Below the pieces are notes generated by a model, which was not told where the DNA came from, did not search any database, and saw nothing but the letters and a program-made list of their open reading frames with translations. Positions 45,613 to 57,800 of a DNA stretch of 64,000 bases are shown here, in pieces; within the stretch, counting starts at the first letter, position 1; each line of letters starts with the position of its first letter. The DNA lies in the NCBI GenBank assembly GCA_963995525.1, contig OZ023217.1:21379273-21443272 (forward strand), written 5' to 3'. This DNA comes from Escarpia spicata. Taxonomy: Eukaryota; Annelida; Polychaeta; Sabellida; Siboglinidae. Both the position numbers and the translations under genes were made by a program.

Positions 45613-46446
45613 GTGAAGGTGGCAGGAGAAAAAGTGACCGTAGAGAAAGAGGTAGGAGGGAAAAAGAGACGGGAGAGGAGAGAAGGAAATGCAATGGGAG
45701 GAAAGATGACGGGAAGAAAGGAAGTGAGAGTACATGTGACAGAAGAGAAGTCGGGAGGGACGATGACAGGAAGAAAGGTGACAAGAGAAACAGCGTCAGG
45801 AAAGAATGGAACGGACGAGATTGTGACGGGAGAGCAGAAGACAGGGGAACAAGATTACAACCAGACAGATGCAAACCGTAGAAAGAGCTACACTGAGGCA
45901 GTGATTGAGGGGGCAATGAGGAAAGAGAGGGTGTTTATGGGCGATTCGATTATGAGAAAGACAGATAAGACTCTAAGCGAGGGGGAGGACGTCGTTGTTT
46001 GTCTACCGGGGGCTAGGATAGAACATGTAACTGAAAGGGTAGAGAAGGTACTGGGGCATGGCAAGGGAGGGTCTATACTAGTACATGTAGGGACAAATAA
46101 CGCAGAGAGGGAGGGAACAACTGGGATAGTTCAGAAGTACAGACAGTTAGTGAAGAAGTTAAAGAAGACAAGAGTAGAACAGATTATCCTCTCAGGAATT
46201 TTGCCAGTAATGGGAGGAAGGGGGCCGACATATAGAAACTGCAAGAGGATGGCGATCAACGCACTAGTTGAGCAGATGTGTAAAGAAGAGGGGGTGGGAT
46301 TCGTAGATTTATGGGGATACTTTGTTGGGAGGGAAGATATGTACATGAGAGATGGCCTACATCTAAGTGGAAAGGGGGCAGCAGTTTTCTCAGAGAACTT
46401 GCTGCAATCTGTTGACAGTGGGACAGGCTGCATCTATTTAAACTAG
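45613..46446 (+). pseudogene. CR1 ORF1: basic region plus SGNH-esterase-like domain
   Basis: About 278 residues end at TAG 46446. The first 110 or so are Lys/Arg/Gly-rich, likely nucleic-acid binding. The rest has GDSIMRKTDKTLSEG (block I, Ser of GDS), VHVGTNNAEREG (block III) and DGLHLSGKGA (block V, Asp-x-x-His). Esterase domains in ORF1 are a known feature of CR1-like LINEs. The true start is uncertain because the 5' end may be truncated; the frame also runs open into the host LINE. Confidence 0.82.
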
Positions 46447-46539
46447 ATTCGCAGGGGGGATTCACAGAGAAGCCTGAAACTGGAGGCATAGATAAAGACA
46501 GCAGAAATAAATCGGCAAAGAACAGCCTGGAAAACTGTT

Positions 46540-49317
46540 CTGAATCAGGATATAAATGCATTTGTTTAAATGCAAGGAGCATAGTAAACAAAAGAAGTGA
46601 ACTAAACATTATGGTAGAAGATATTGACCCTCACATAATAGGTATAACCGAATCGTGGGCCACCACTGATATATCAGATGCCGAATTGGGACTAACAGGA
46701 TATGTAATGTTTAGGAAAGATAGAATAGGAAGAAAGGGAGGTGGAGTTATTTTATATATTAAAGAATCTATCCAGGCTTATGAAATAAAATTAGAAAGAG
46801 AAGCAGATTGCGAAGAAGCTGTTTGGTGTAACATAGTTACAGGAAACTCAACGTTAACAGTTGGGTTAGTTTATCGAAGTCCAAACATAAGCATAGGAGA
46901 GAATGAAAAAATACAAAACGCTATAAGGGAAGTAAGCAAACGGAACTGTATTATTATGGGGGACTTTAACCATGGGCATATACAATGGAAATCTCTATAG
47001 AGTATGGGGAGTGAGGACCACAAGTTTTTAGTTTTAGTACAAGATAGTTTCCTTTCTCAACATGTGCTAGAACCAACCAGGGGAGAGAATGTGTTAGACT
47101 TAGTTTTGTCCTCACAGAAAGAATTAGTTGACAATGTCAAGATATGTGAGCCACTGGGGAGTAGTGATCACAACCAGATACATTTTACCATCAAAGTAAA
47201 ATCAGAAAGGAATAGTAAAAAGCAGTATAGGAGAAATTTCCACAAAGGAAGGTATAAGGACATGAGGAAATATTTAGCAAAGATAGACTGGAATAACACA
47301 CTGAAGAATAAGACAGCAACCGAATGCTGGAATATCTTAAATAGTGAAATTAAGTGCATAGTCGATAAATTTGTTCAAAAAACAAGGGAAACGGTCTAAA
47401 AAGAAACACTTATCGAAAGAAGCCATTAGAAAAATTAAGTATAAACAAATGATGTGGAAGTCATATAGATGTACTGGAAATGATGAAGACTACAACATTT
47501 ATAAAGAAGCACTTAATCAAGCTACAGCTGAAATTAGAAATTCAAAGAGAAGCTATGAAAAAAAATTTGCTAGTAATATAAAACATGACAGTAAGAGTTT
47601 TTATGCGTATATTCGAAGCAAACAGAAAGTTCAGGATAAGGTCGGTCCTCTAGAAGATAGTGCTGGAAATACAATATCAGAGGGATTCTTAATGGCAGAA
47701 GACCTGAATGAGTATTTTAGTTCAGTGTTTACCAGGGAAGATATTAGTTCACTGCCAGTACCAGAGGCTAAGTTCAAGGGGGCAGATTCAGATTATTTAG
47801 GACAGTTAGTTGTAACCTCGGAAATGGTAGCTAAGAAAATAAGGGCTATGAAGGATAATAAATCACCTGGAGTGGATGGGATTCCGCCCAAACTACTATT
47901 GGAAATTGTAGAACAAATTAGCGCACCGCTTGCAACAGTTTTCAATTTGTCATTAGAAGAGGGAGTGGTTCCTTTAGAATGGAAAGAGGCAAACATTATA
48001 CCGTTATTTAAAAAAGGTTCGAGAAACAAGTCGGAGAACTATAGACCAGTGAGTTTAACATCAGTGATTTGCAAATTATTAGAAAGACTAATTAAAGATC
48101 ACATGGTGGATTTTCTTGTTAAACATAACTTGATAAACCCATCTCAACATGGGTTTTTAAAAGCGAGGTCATGCTTAACAAATATGTTATGTTTTTTGGA
48201 AGACATCACTAGGTGGGTAGATGAGGGATCACCAGTAGATATCATCTATTTAGATTTTCAAAAAGCTTTCGACAAAGTACCACATCAACGATTACTCCTT
48301 AAGCTAAAGGCCCATGGCATAGGAAATGGTATAATAAACTGGATAGAAAAATGGCTGAATGACAGAAGACAACGTGTAGTAGTTGATGGGGAGGCTTCAA
48401 ACTGGAAATCGGTATTGAGTGGGGTACCACAGGGATCAGTACTAGGACCTATATTATTCTTAATATATATCAACGATTTGGACGATGATATAACAAGCAA
48501 GGTGTTGAAATTTGCGGATGATACAAAAGTGTTTAGAAGGATTAAAAGTGATGGAGACAGACAGCATTTACAAGATGATCTTGATAGGTTGATCAAATGG
48601 TCTGAAAAGTGGCAAATGCTGTTCAATTTTTGGGAAATGTAAATGCCTCCACACAGGTCATGGGAATGAAGAGGTAAAATATAAAATGGGGGTACTGTTC
48701 TAAGTACTACTGTAAAAGAAAAGGACTTAGGGTTAACCATTAGTGCTGATATGAAGGTTTCAGAGCAGTGCGGAATTGCAGCGTCAAAGGGAAATCAAAT
48801 CCTTGGATTAATTAGGCGAAATATAGCGTATAAGAAAAAAGAATTAATAGTACCGCTGTACAAAACAATAGTGAGGCCTCATTTAGAATATTGTATACAA
48901 GCATGGAGGCCATATCGCAAGAAGGACATAGATATGCTAGAAAGAGTACAGAGGAGAGCGACTAAAATGATACCAAATCTGAGGGATCTTAGTTACGAAA
49001 TACGCCTAAAAGAATGTGGTTTAACAACACTAGAGACCAGGAGATTGAGAGGAGATCACATAGAAGTGTTTAAAATATTGAATGGTTATGAAAATATTGA
49101 TAAAAACATTTTTTTCTCAGTTAAGAAAGATAGAAGGACCAGAGGACATGAAACTACATTAGTAAAGGAGCAGTGTAGATTAGATATAAGAAAGTTCTCA
49201 TTCTCACAAAGGACTGTAAATGAATGGAACAGATTATCTCCTGATTGTGTTGGTGCTAGTAGCGTGAATATGTTTAAAAATAAAATCGACACACACCTTA
49301 AAAAGGCGGGATACATG
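46540..49317 (+). pseudogene. CR1 ORF2: endonuclease and reverse transcriptase
   Basis: The endonuclease is seen in NARSIVNKRSELNIMVEDID, ITESWATTD, IIMGDFNHGHIQWK and LGSSDHNQIHF. RT blocks are MKDNKSPGVDGIPPKLLLEI, YRPVSLTSVICKLLERLIKD, YLDFQKAFDKVPHQRLLLKL, GVPQGSVLGPILFLIYINDL and the active site FADDTKVF; the tail has VQRRATKMIPNLRDLSYEIR and ends at TAG 49320. A TAG within the endonuclease (about 46998) and frameshifts near 47390 and 48640 break it. Confidence 0.9.
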
Positions 49318-49420
49318 TAGATAAAAAGTATTGGACTCTCGATAAGCCAAAAGGCTTCCTTGTCCAACTGCCATCCAGAGTAATTTTCTGGATGGCAATC
49401 TTGTTAAATCTTGTTAAATC

Positions 49421-49760
49421 TTGTATTACAATCTTACAAAAGAGGGCGATCAGACTGGTATGTGGTGCTGATCGATAGACTTCATCATACTCGTGTGCTA
49501 TTTTATAGATCGATGTAGAGTACTAACATTTCAAGACCTAGTAGATTGTAAGATCTTGTCAATTATGTATAAAGTATATAACAATTTACTAGTATCAGTA
49601 AATTTGTAGTCTTTGTTTACAAAACAGTCTTCTTCACAATCATCCCAAGTTCAGAATCAATATGTCAGAGAAAGTGTTCGAACAAACATAAAATTTAAAT
49701 GTCTATCAATTTAAAGGAATAAAATGCTGGAAATCATTGCCTTCCATTACTGCCATGAAG
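49421..49760 (+). mobile_element. Jockey-like LINE, 3' portion
   Basis: TILQKRAIRLVCGADR continues the ORF interrupted at 45603. Frame decays afterwards (SIMYKVYNNLLVSVNL-type sequence). Confidence 0.65.
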
Positions 49761-50185
49761 CCCACATTACATGCTTTTTTTTACATTATAAAGGTGCATT
49801 ATCGACAAATATATGCAACAAATTCATGTCATTGTTAACAAATGTATGACTATATTGTAACGTGCTGCAATTCAATATAAAATACTGATTATCACAAAAC
49901 TACTATTATTAACGTGTATGTATGTAATCTTTGTCATGTGTTGTAAACAGATAATTCACAGAGGTATACAAATATAAGAATGTTCTCTTCAGTATACCCC
50001 TTTTTTCTGACATAATTATTTGTTGATGTATCACAGTTCGTGTATTGCTCTTAATTACGTTGGGGAAAAAACACAATTATTATTATATGTCTGCTTCAGA
50101 AAGCGTGATTATCAGGCCTAGAGTGTGACTATGTGAATGTGTCTTTTTCATTACATGCTAATGCAGACCATGAGATTCTAGGGTG
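49761..50185. other. Spacer with no recognised feature
   Basis: A/T-rich; may include LINE 3' untranslated sequence. Confidence 0.35.
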
Positions 50186-50189
50186 TTGT

Positions 50190-50790
50190 GAAAACGTGCA
50201 GTCTTTGTACCATCCAAAAAAAATCAACGTGTATGTTGAAATCTCCGACAATCATCCAGTTGTCATGGCCCATGCATGCAGAAACACTGCAGAAAATATG
50301 AGATCTCATCCATGAACATCGATGCGCTCAGACCATTACGGGCAGAAAGTGGAGGCTTATATAGATAACACATGCCTGGAAACAGTATGATCTATACACC
50401 AGCTGAAGACACATCACTTCAAATGATCTGTATGTCTTTGTGGCAAGTTGCCTCATTTCGAAAGATGCACGGTAGATGACACCAACACCTCCTTCCATTC
50501 CGTCACTACGCGGTTTGTGGTCAAATGTGTAGCCCTTTAATTGCATGGTGACAACGCATCTATCTCTGTCCGACTATAGCATCATCCGGGCTCTGCCAGG
50601 TTTCTGTCAGTGCTAGAATATCAAGTTCGTTGTCATCAAGCAACTTGACAAGTTGATCCACTTTAGATTTCACGGACCGGGTATTTAGTAGACATGCAGT
50701 TATTGTAGGTCTCGCACAGTTATAATATAGTTACATGTGGAGATGTGTGAATGTCCTCTGCAATAAGATTTTGTAGGCAGGCTTTGCGTC
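50190..50790 (-). mobile_element. L2-like LINE endonuclease fragment
   Basis: Minus strand: a VDQLVKLLDDNELDILALTE-type start, GYTFDHKPRSDGMEGGVGVI, SFEVMCLQL and MIVGDFNIHVDF, the N-terminal apurinic endonuclease of an L2-like element. No RT follows. Confidence 0.72.
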
Positions 50791-50831
50791 TCACTGTAAA
50801 CAGGGGCGGGAGGCTAGGATTAATCAGTACA

Positions 50832-50840
50832 TGTATATAT

Positions 50841-50886
<46 letters not shown>

Positions 50887-50900
50887 ATATATATATATGT
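50832..50900. repeat. (TA)n microsatellite
   Basis: TA run with ATGTATG interruptions. Confidence 0.95.
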
Positions 50901-50912
50901 ATATAGTTTATG

Positions 50913-51136
<224 letters not shown>

Positions 51137-51717
51137 TTAAAACATAATACTATAGTAATTACAAATAGACAAGTTACAGAAAGTAAGAAAATAATAGTAT
51201 CAATAATGTAAAACTCGTGTGTGAATTAGCCAAAGAATCGGCTATTTGCAGGATTTAATAATTTGACACTTGACTCTGGAGAACGGGGTCAATACACAGA
51301 TGGTTTTCCCATTGGCGACCATGTTAACATTTTGTCTGATTATAAGAAAACGTGAACTGCAAAATGTCTTAAACTTTTCACCTGCTGTTATCATAATCTC
51401 GTTGACATGCTGTTAGATTTTTTTTTAAATGCATACTTCTAGCTCTCGTATAAATTCCTGTATGTGTGACACCCGTCAATATTTACAAATGCCGGCAAGC
51501 ATTATTCCGCATACAGGTCACACAGGCAAATTGCTGCCAAAAACCCTTCCGCTTATTCAAATCATCTAGATATTCACCATTTTACAGTCAACACCTTCTA
51601 CAATCACACGTGAAAATCTGCCTACTCAAATGCACTTATGTCACAGAAAGTCTAACTAGAACATGACCTCCGAACACTGTATGGGAGAATCCGTAGGTCT
51701 TCAGGGATTCCCCTAAC

Positions 51718-51744
51718 TGACGTCACATCGAGAAAATGACGTCA
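51718..51744 (+). promoter_or_regulatory. Two CRE palindromes upstream of syntaxin-6
   Basis: TGACGTCA occurs at 51718-51725 and 51737-51744, about 120-146 bp before the start codon. This is the consensus for CREB/ATF factors. The position suits a proximal promoter. Confidence 0.6.
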
Positions 51745-51863
51745 CCAAACCATTTCCTGTTTGCCTGAGCATGTAAACGAAATGAGAGACTGTGCGGATA
51801 ATTATTTCTGATACAGGGTTATTTGTTCAGTTTCCTGTTATACTGTTACACTGTCAATATATC

Positions 51864-51898
51864 ATGTCTGTAGAGGATCCATTCTTTGTAGTAAAAAG
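51864..51898 (+). CDS. STX6: Syntaxin-6 exon 1
   Basis: ATG followed by [10 protein letters not shown], ending in phase 2 at donor GTGAGC. The DPFFVVK start is diagnostic for the syntaxin-6 family. Confidence 0.93.
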
Positions 51899-54800
51899 GT
51901 GAGCGATGTATGTGTATTCGACTCGATTGCATTTATTATGACAGCGCTTACGTTTAATTCCTAATTTCCTTGCCCGTGGCAGACACCGACTCCGTTGCGC
52001 CGAGATGATCATGATGCTATGTCGCGTGTATTTGTTGACAGCGATTTCTTCGTCATCTTGTGGTTGACACAGTGATACATATACCGGTAGGAAATGCCGT
52101 ACAAATGATGATCATGTGAACCAATGTTTTGTGTGACGTTGTGACCACATTTCTAGGTCTCTGACTCATTCACTGTTCATCACAATAACATTCACAGTGA
52201 CTGAGTGACAGACAGTAAGTGAGTAACTAACACGTCCTATTCCTAGCCTAGGCCAGCTGCCAGGGTTAGCGGGAGTGGCGGTCCCACCTTCACTCGTTTA
52301 GTCTGCTCCACCAATCTATAGACTACAGCCATTTTGTCTGCTCCATTTTCAAGATATACCCTACTACGCCATGGTGCAAGGCTTCACTGACCTTACTTGC
52401 AGGCTACATGTGAATGATAATTCACACTCACACACAGTGGCACAGACACAAACCCTAGCTATGTAATCTGATAGTCTGTAGTGCTATATCATAGAATAGG
52501 TGCAGCATGGTGGCATAGCGGATTCTCAATCGAAAGTTATCCGCACTATGTATCAAACTAAATACAAACACACAGTTTTAAGTTTCTAAGTCTCCTTTAC
52601 ATAACGGACTTATTCTACTTCTGTTCTGTAATTAATCTAAGTCATTATAAGTGTATATTGTTGTATTATTAATCTAAGTCATTGTGGATGTTGTTGTATT
52701 TATAAATTACGTCATTGTGGATATATTATTAAACATGGGTTTACAGCATTTTCCTAAAATTGTAAAAATGGAACTTTTTCAGTGAGGTACAGAAAGCTGT
52801 GCAGACAGCTAGAGGCCTCTATCAGCGATGGTGTGAACTACTCGATGAGTCAACTCAATGCTCGAAGGAGGAGTATGATTGGACGACGAATGAACTGAGA
52901 AACAGCTTGCGAAGCATAGAATGGGATCTGGAAGATTTGGAAGAAACTATAAATATCCTTTTTTTACACATTGAATGGTTTCTTGCTGTAGTACAGTACA
53001 AACTTGTACTAGAATAAAACATGTCTGTTTCTGCAATATCCTGAGCAAAATAGTATTGATTAAGAAATCATTTAATAAATATCCTTAATGACAATCCAAT
53101 ATGAACACATTAAATCACCATTTGGGAACTTGTAAAACTACTGATGTGAAAGCAAAGATACTTAATCACTGGGGGTCGTTAAATTGTTTTTCTCCAGGAA
53201 TGCCACTATTGCTTCTTGACATTATACCAAGTATCGTTGAGAAGAATCCAAAGAAATTCAAAATGGAAGATTCTGAACTACGGGAAAGAAAGGCATTTGT
53301 GAAGATGACCAAAGACGCTGTTAAGGTACGGTAGAATGTGTTACCGTTTGCTGTGGTGTAACAACGTATTAACACATACAAGTGCCCCACCTGTCCTGTC
53401 TTGTCCTGTCTTGTCCTGTCCTGTTGATCTGCCTCTTGAAATTTTCCTGCAGTCTCGCCGTTTCCCAGCCTCCAGACACTTTTATTCAGTCCATCTCCAT
53501 TTGCACTGAGTGACATTCCCACATCATCCAGCTTTGTGCTGTTCTTCCGGTTAAAAGGAAACAGTCTGTTCCTAGTTTTTAATTTATTAGTTAAACTATA
53601 TTGACGGTATGCTGTGTATTAAATTGTATTTAGTAAGCCTATAACAATGTTCACAATGTGGAGATACGCCCCAGAACATGTTCAAACGGTAAACAAAACA
53701 TCCAGTTTCAAAACAAACTTTATTGGGAATATAGCCAAGCTGGGCTGACTTAACCATAATGCCTTTTGATGTTCAAAAATTTCCATTTTACCATTTTTTT
53801 CCACTGACACTTTGATTGCTATCAGCAGTCTTCATTATGTTTGTAGTATCTATCACTAGATATTTGACAGAGATACATGTCTTCATTTTCCCCTTGCTCC
53901 CTTATGGGGTTGGGTCCACATTACTTGGTAGCTTCTACTTTTCTTATCAGTTCTTTCCACCTCTCTCTCTCTCTCTCGTCCGCAATGGCCATCCATTCAT
54001 TGCTGTTCACGCCAGCCCTCCCTCGGTCTCGTTTTATGCTGTCGTTCCATCTCAGCCTTGGTCTTCCTCTCCTTCATCTGCCACCCTCTTCTACTTTCCA
54101 CGCTCTTTTCGCCAGTCTGTCTTCACCCATACTATGTACATGTCCCACCCATCTCATTCTGTTACTGGCTACTTTCCTCTTTAGGTGTTTTTTCATTCCA
54201 ATCTCCTCTCTCAATTTCTTCATCTTCCTTCTATCCTCTCGCGTTACTCTACATATTCTTCTCATCCAGTTGTTTTCTGCTACCTGTAGTTTCTCCTCCT
54301 GTCTCTCTGTCAGTGCCAGTATTCCCAACCCATATATACAGGCTGGTACAACGCAGGCTTCCAACACTTTTCCTTTCAGTAGTTTCTTCAGTTTACTGTC
54401 CCACATAATACCTTCTACCCTCTTCCATGCTGCTGCTCCTGCTTGCACCCTTCTCTGTATTTCTTTACTACTCCTTCCATCCTCACACACTGTACTGCCC
54501 AGGTATACAAAGCTGTTCACTTGTTTAATGGTCTTTCCGACAACAACTACATGCAGATCTACCTCCTGTTCACCTATCCACATTACTTCAGTCTTCTCCA
54601 GATTCATTCGGAGGCCGTGTTTTCTGAAGGTGTCACTCCATTCTTGCAATGCTTTCTGTAGTTCCTCTTTGTTATCAGCCACCACTGCTAGGTCATCTGC
54701 ATACAGTATCTTCTTAAGTTCTTCCTGCTCTGATATCTTTCCACTGATCAGGTTCATCACCATAATGAAAAGCAGGGGACTCAAAGCACTTCCCTGTCTG

Positions 54801-57800
54801 TCCTATTTCCACTCCAAATTGTTCCGATGTTTCTCCTTCGACTCTCACTACAGCTGTTGTCTTTTTGTACATTTCCTCCACCATTCTGCCTTCTGCTTCT
54901 CCAACCTCCATCCATCTCATGACTGCAAATGCGAGTTCTCCCGGCACGGTATCAAATGCCTTTTCCAGATCTACAAAACCGAATGCTACATCCTTTTTAA
55001 AATTCTCTTTTCTTCTCGATAATTTGTCTGGTGACAGACAATCCATCATCTGTTCCTCTCCCTTTCCTAAATCACTGCTGATTCTCTCCGATTTTGCTCT
55101 CCACGATAAGCCTCACCCTAGCATCTAGCATCCTTTCCAACAATTTCAGGGCTTGGCTCAGATACATGTATAACATATATTTGGTGAAGCACCCCGTGAT
55201 CACCACAAATATAGCATCTTAAACCGAGGGCCCACAATGTAAGGGATGGCATAACTTCCAACTGTACCACACATTGAAACCTCCAGTGACATCCACCCCA
55301 AGGCTCCCCAAAACTTCCAACTCCACTTCCCATGAAATCTTCCAAAACACTTCAAATTACACCCTGTTGATGCTCCCACGAGCAGTGTTCTTTTCCTTCA
55401 AGTGAAACACTTGCCTCAGTGGGGGGAGGAACATATGCACCCATCGCAACCCCCAAGCCTATGGACCTGCATATATTGGTAATTCTAAGCACCCCCTATT
55501 TTCACAACATGCACAACCAGGTCTAGGTTTCATGTCTTTCAGACATTGAGTCAAACTGACTAATATTGACATCTTTTGCAATGAGACCTGAAATTGCTAC
55601 CTACAGTAGAACATCAGCGCGCATTTCACACAAATTCCAGATTTTTTTCTATTTCTTGATGCACATTTTTAATGCTGAAATTGATGTATAATTGTTTTGT
55701 TTTTCGTGAAGGAGCACTATTGAGAAGCTTGCTGTTATGCAGTGATAGGCCATTCACACTGTAGTGTCTGATATTATGCATCATCATCCACCATGATGTA
55801 ATGAAGTAATTATTGAGTGTCTCATATGTCAGTCCATGAGCATGCATGCTGCAACCCTGGCTTGTTGCCATGACAACACACATCTTGTATTCCTTACAGT
55901 GATTTTCCATCATGTCGTTGAGTCAAGACATTGACCCAGTTACAACTGTGATCAGATTTTTTTGTAACATTGTATTAATAAATTAGTTGATTAATCAGGA
56001 CATTGATCCGGTTTTAAAGGTACAAACTGTGGTGGTTTTTGTAACATTATGTTATAGTATAAACTATATCTATTCTAAAATATTTTACAAATTGCATCTT
56101 TATTCAATCATATGATTGCAAAAAAACAAATAATAATATTTATTATTATACCTTGACCACCAGATGTTTTTTGTAACGAACCTCTGTTTAAAACAATAAT
56201 TTGTCTTTTATCTGTTTCATTTAAAGGCTTCTTCCTAAACTCCAAGTTTCCATTGCACAGTGAACAGCAATGTCAAATATCATGAAGACATGAAGATATA
56301 GATTCTACTCATAGGTATAGGTATATTTATAGAGTCAGAGCTGTACCTTCAGTGTTGGCCAAATTTGAATAATTAATGAACAGTTTCATGAGATGATGTA
56401 CCTATTGTATGGAGAGTTGACAGTTGTCCAGTGGTCAGTTCAGTTTGTTCACTTGACTGATGACTAGCCCTGATCCCTTGGGTAACTGCTACAAGCTAAT
56501 CAGGTCCAAGTTAATTATTTTTTTCACTCTTGGCCTCATTAATCTTCACAGAGACAGGTATTTCCCAAGGGAAGAGAAGTAGCCCAAAGTGTACTGTCAG
56601 GTTGTCAAAGAGATAGTTCCATGTGGCTGTGATTAGATGAGAACTCTTCAGGGGTAAGACCACATTAAGTATTTGTGAATTTTTTTCGAGCACTTTTACA
56701 TGGCACATGTTAGTCCAGTGAATACTGAATGTACTACTGCATTAGATCTTTCACGAGGTAGCAATAAATATACGCTAATCGCTCTCATATTCGCACAATG
56801 GCTATTTTGCAGAACACACCAATATTTCAAAATCTGTTACCAGATTGGGGCAAAATTGATGGGTATCGGGTTTGGGTGGATTTTTCTGAAAAGTGAGGTA
56901 TGACAATTTCACGAATTTTCCACAGCACTTGTGTCAATGAAGGTTAAATATGCTGTGAAATTTTAAAGAAAATTTGGCAGGAAATGGAGGAAAACGTTAT
57001 AATGGCTATGTAAATGTCTAATGTGGTCTTACTAGGGTTACCTCAGATTAGAAATATGGCCAATTTGATCACAAAAACTGCCAAAATGTGATTTGAGTGA
57101 CGGGTGATGTTTTTTTGGCTGCATTTGGAAGCTGATGTAGACCAGAATAATGTGCAGCTATTACATGCTGTTAGTATTACGTCTAAAATAGGTTTTAAAA
57201 GTCAATAATAAGCCAGTTGTTAGGTAGGTGATATGCATGGAAAATTAAATGATAATTTAGGTTGTGTGAAGGTTAAAAACTACATTCCAAGCATGTTCTA
57301 TGATATAGAGTACCATGAAAGCTTGTGTAAAAAGTGTATATGTGTCAGGGGCCCTCAGGGCGTGGAGTTTCTTTTAAATCTGCATCATGTGCGACAATGT
57401 TGACATATTTCCAATACGATGAATTTTGCCTCAGTTATACCATTTATATTTTTGTAAGTGACATCTATAAATGCGTGTTTCTTAACCCCAATACTAACAT
57501 GGGTGTTTCTCCTGTTCCAACTTGTTCTTCCTATTATATGGTACATATCATAATTGGATTGCACAATAAGCAATAATTGGCAAGCAGGCAACATTTTGAT
57601 TCCACCTCCCCCTTAACGCGGCCCTAATTTTAGTGAAAAGTTGGCCACCATAGGAAGCAAGTTGTCCACACACTTCTACTAATCAGGCATCTAGCACCTG
57701 TTTTTTTACAGTAACATCCATACACTAACTGAGACAACAAGAACAATTGAGAATCTACATAAATATACCCCGAATGTGACTGAGAATATCATAGCAGTAT

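Larger units (their letters stand above)
45604..49420 (+). mobile_element. CR1-like LINE, nearly intact, two ORFs
   Basis: It contains an ORF1 with an SGNH-esterase domain and an ORF2 with endonuclease and reverse transcriptase, ending in CTTGTTAAAT tail repeats. TTGTATT occurs at both borders (45597-45603, 49421-49427), and removing the element rejoins the host LINE in frame (NVHCI-TILQKRAIRL). Only about one stop and a few frameshifts are visible, so it is younger than the other LINEs here. Confidence 0.9.

Noticed and set aside
52953..53026. Read-through of syntaxin-6 exon 2 to the TAA, or GT donor at CTTGCT|GTAGTA
   Set aside because: The residues after ETI do not resemble the family, and no acceptor restores the SIVEKNP frame from that donor.
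53836..55128. Plus-strand Ser/Leu-rich frames as a membrane protein
   Set aside because: They are antisense to a clear LINE reverse transcriptase with YADD.
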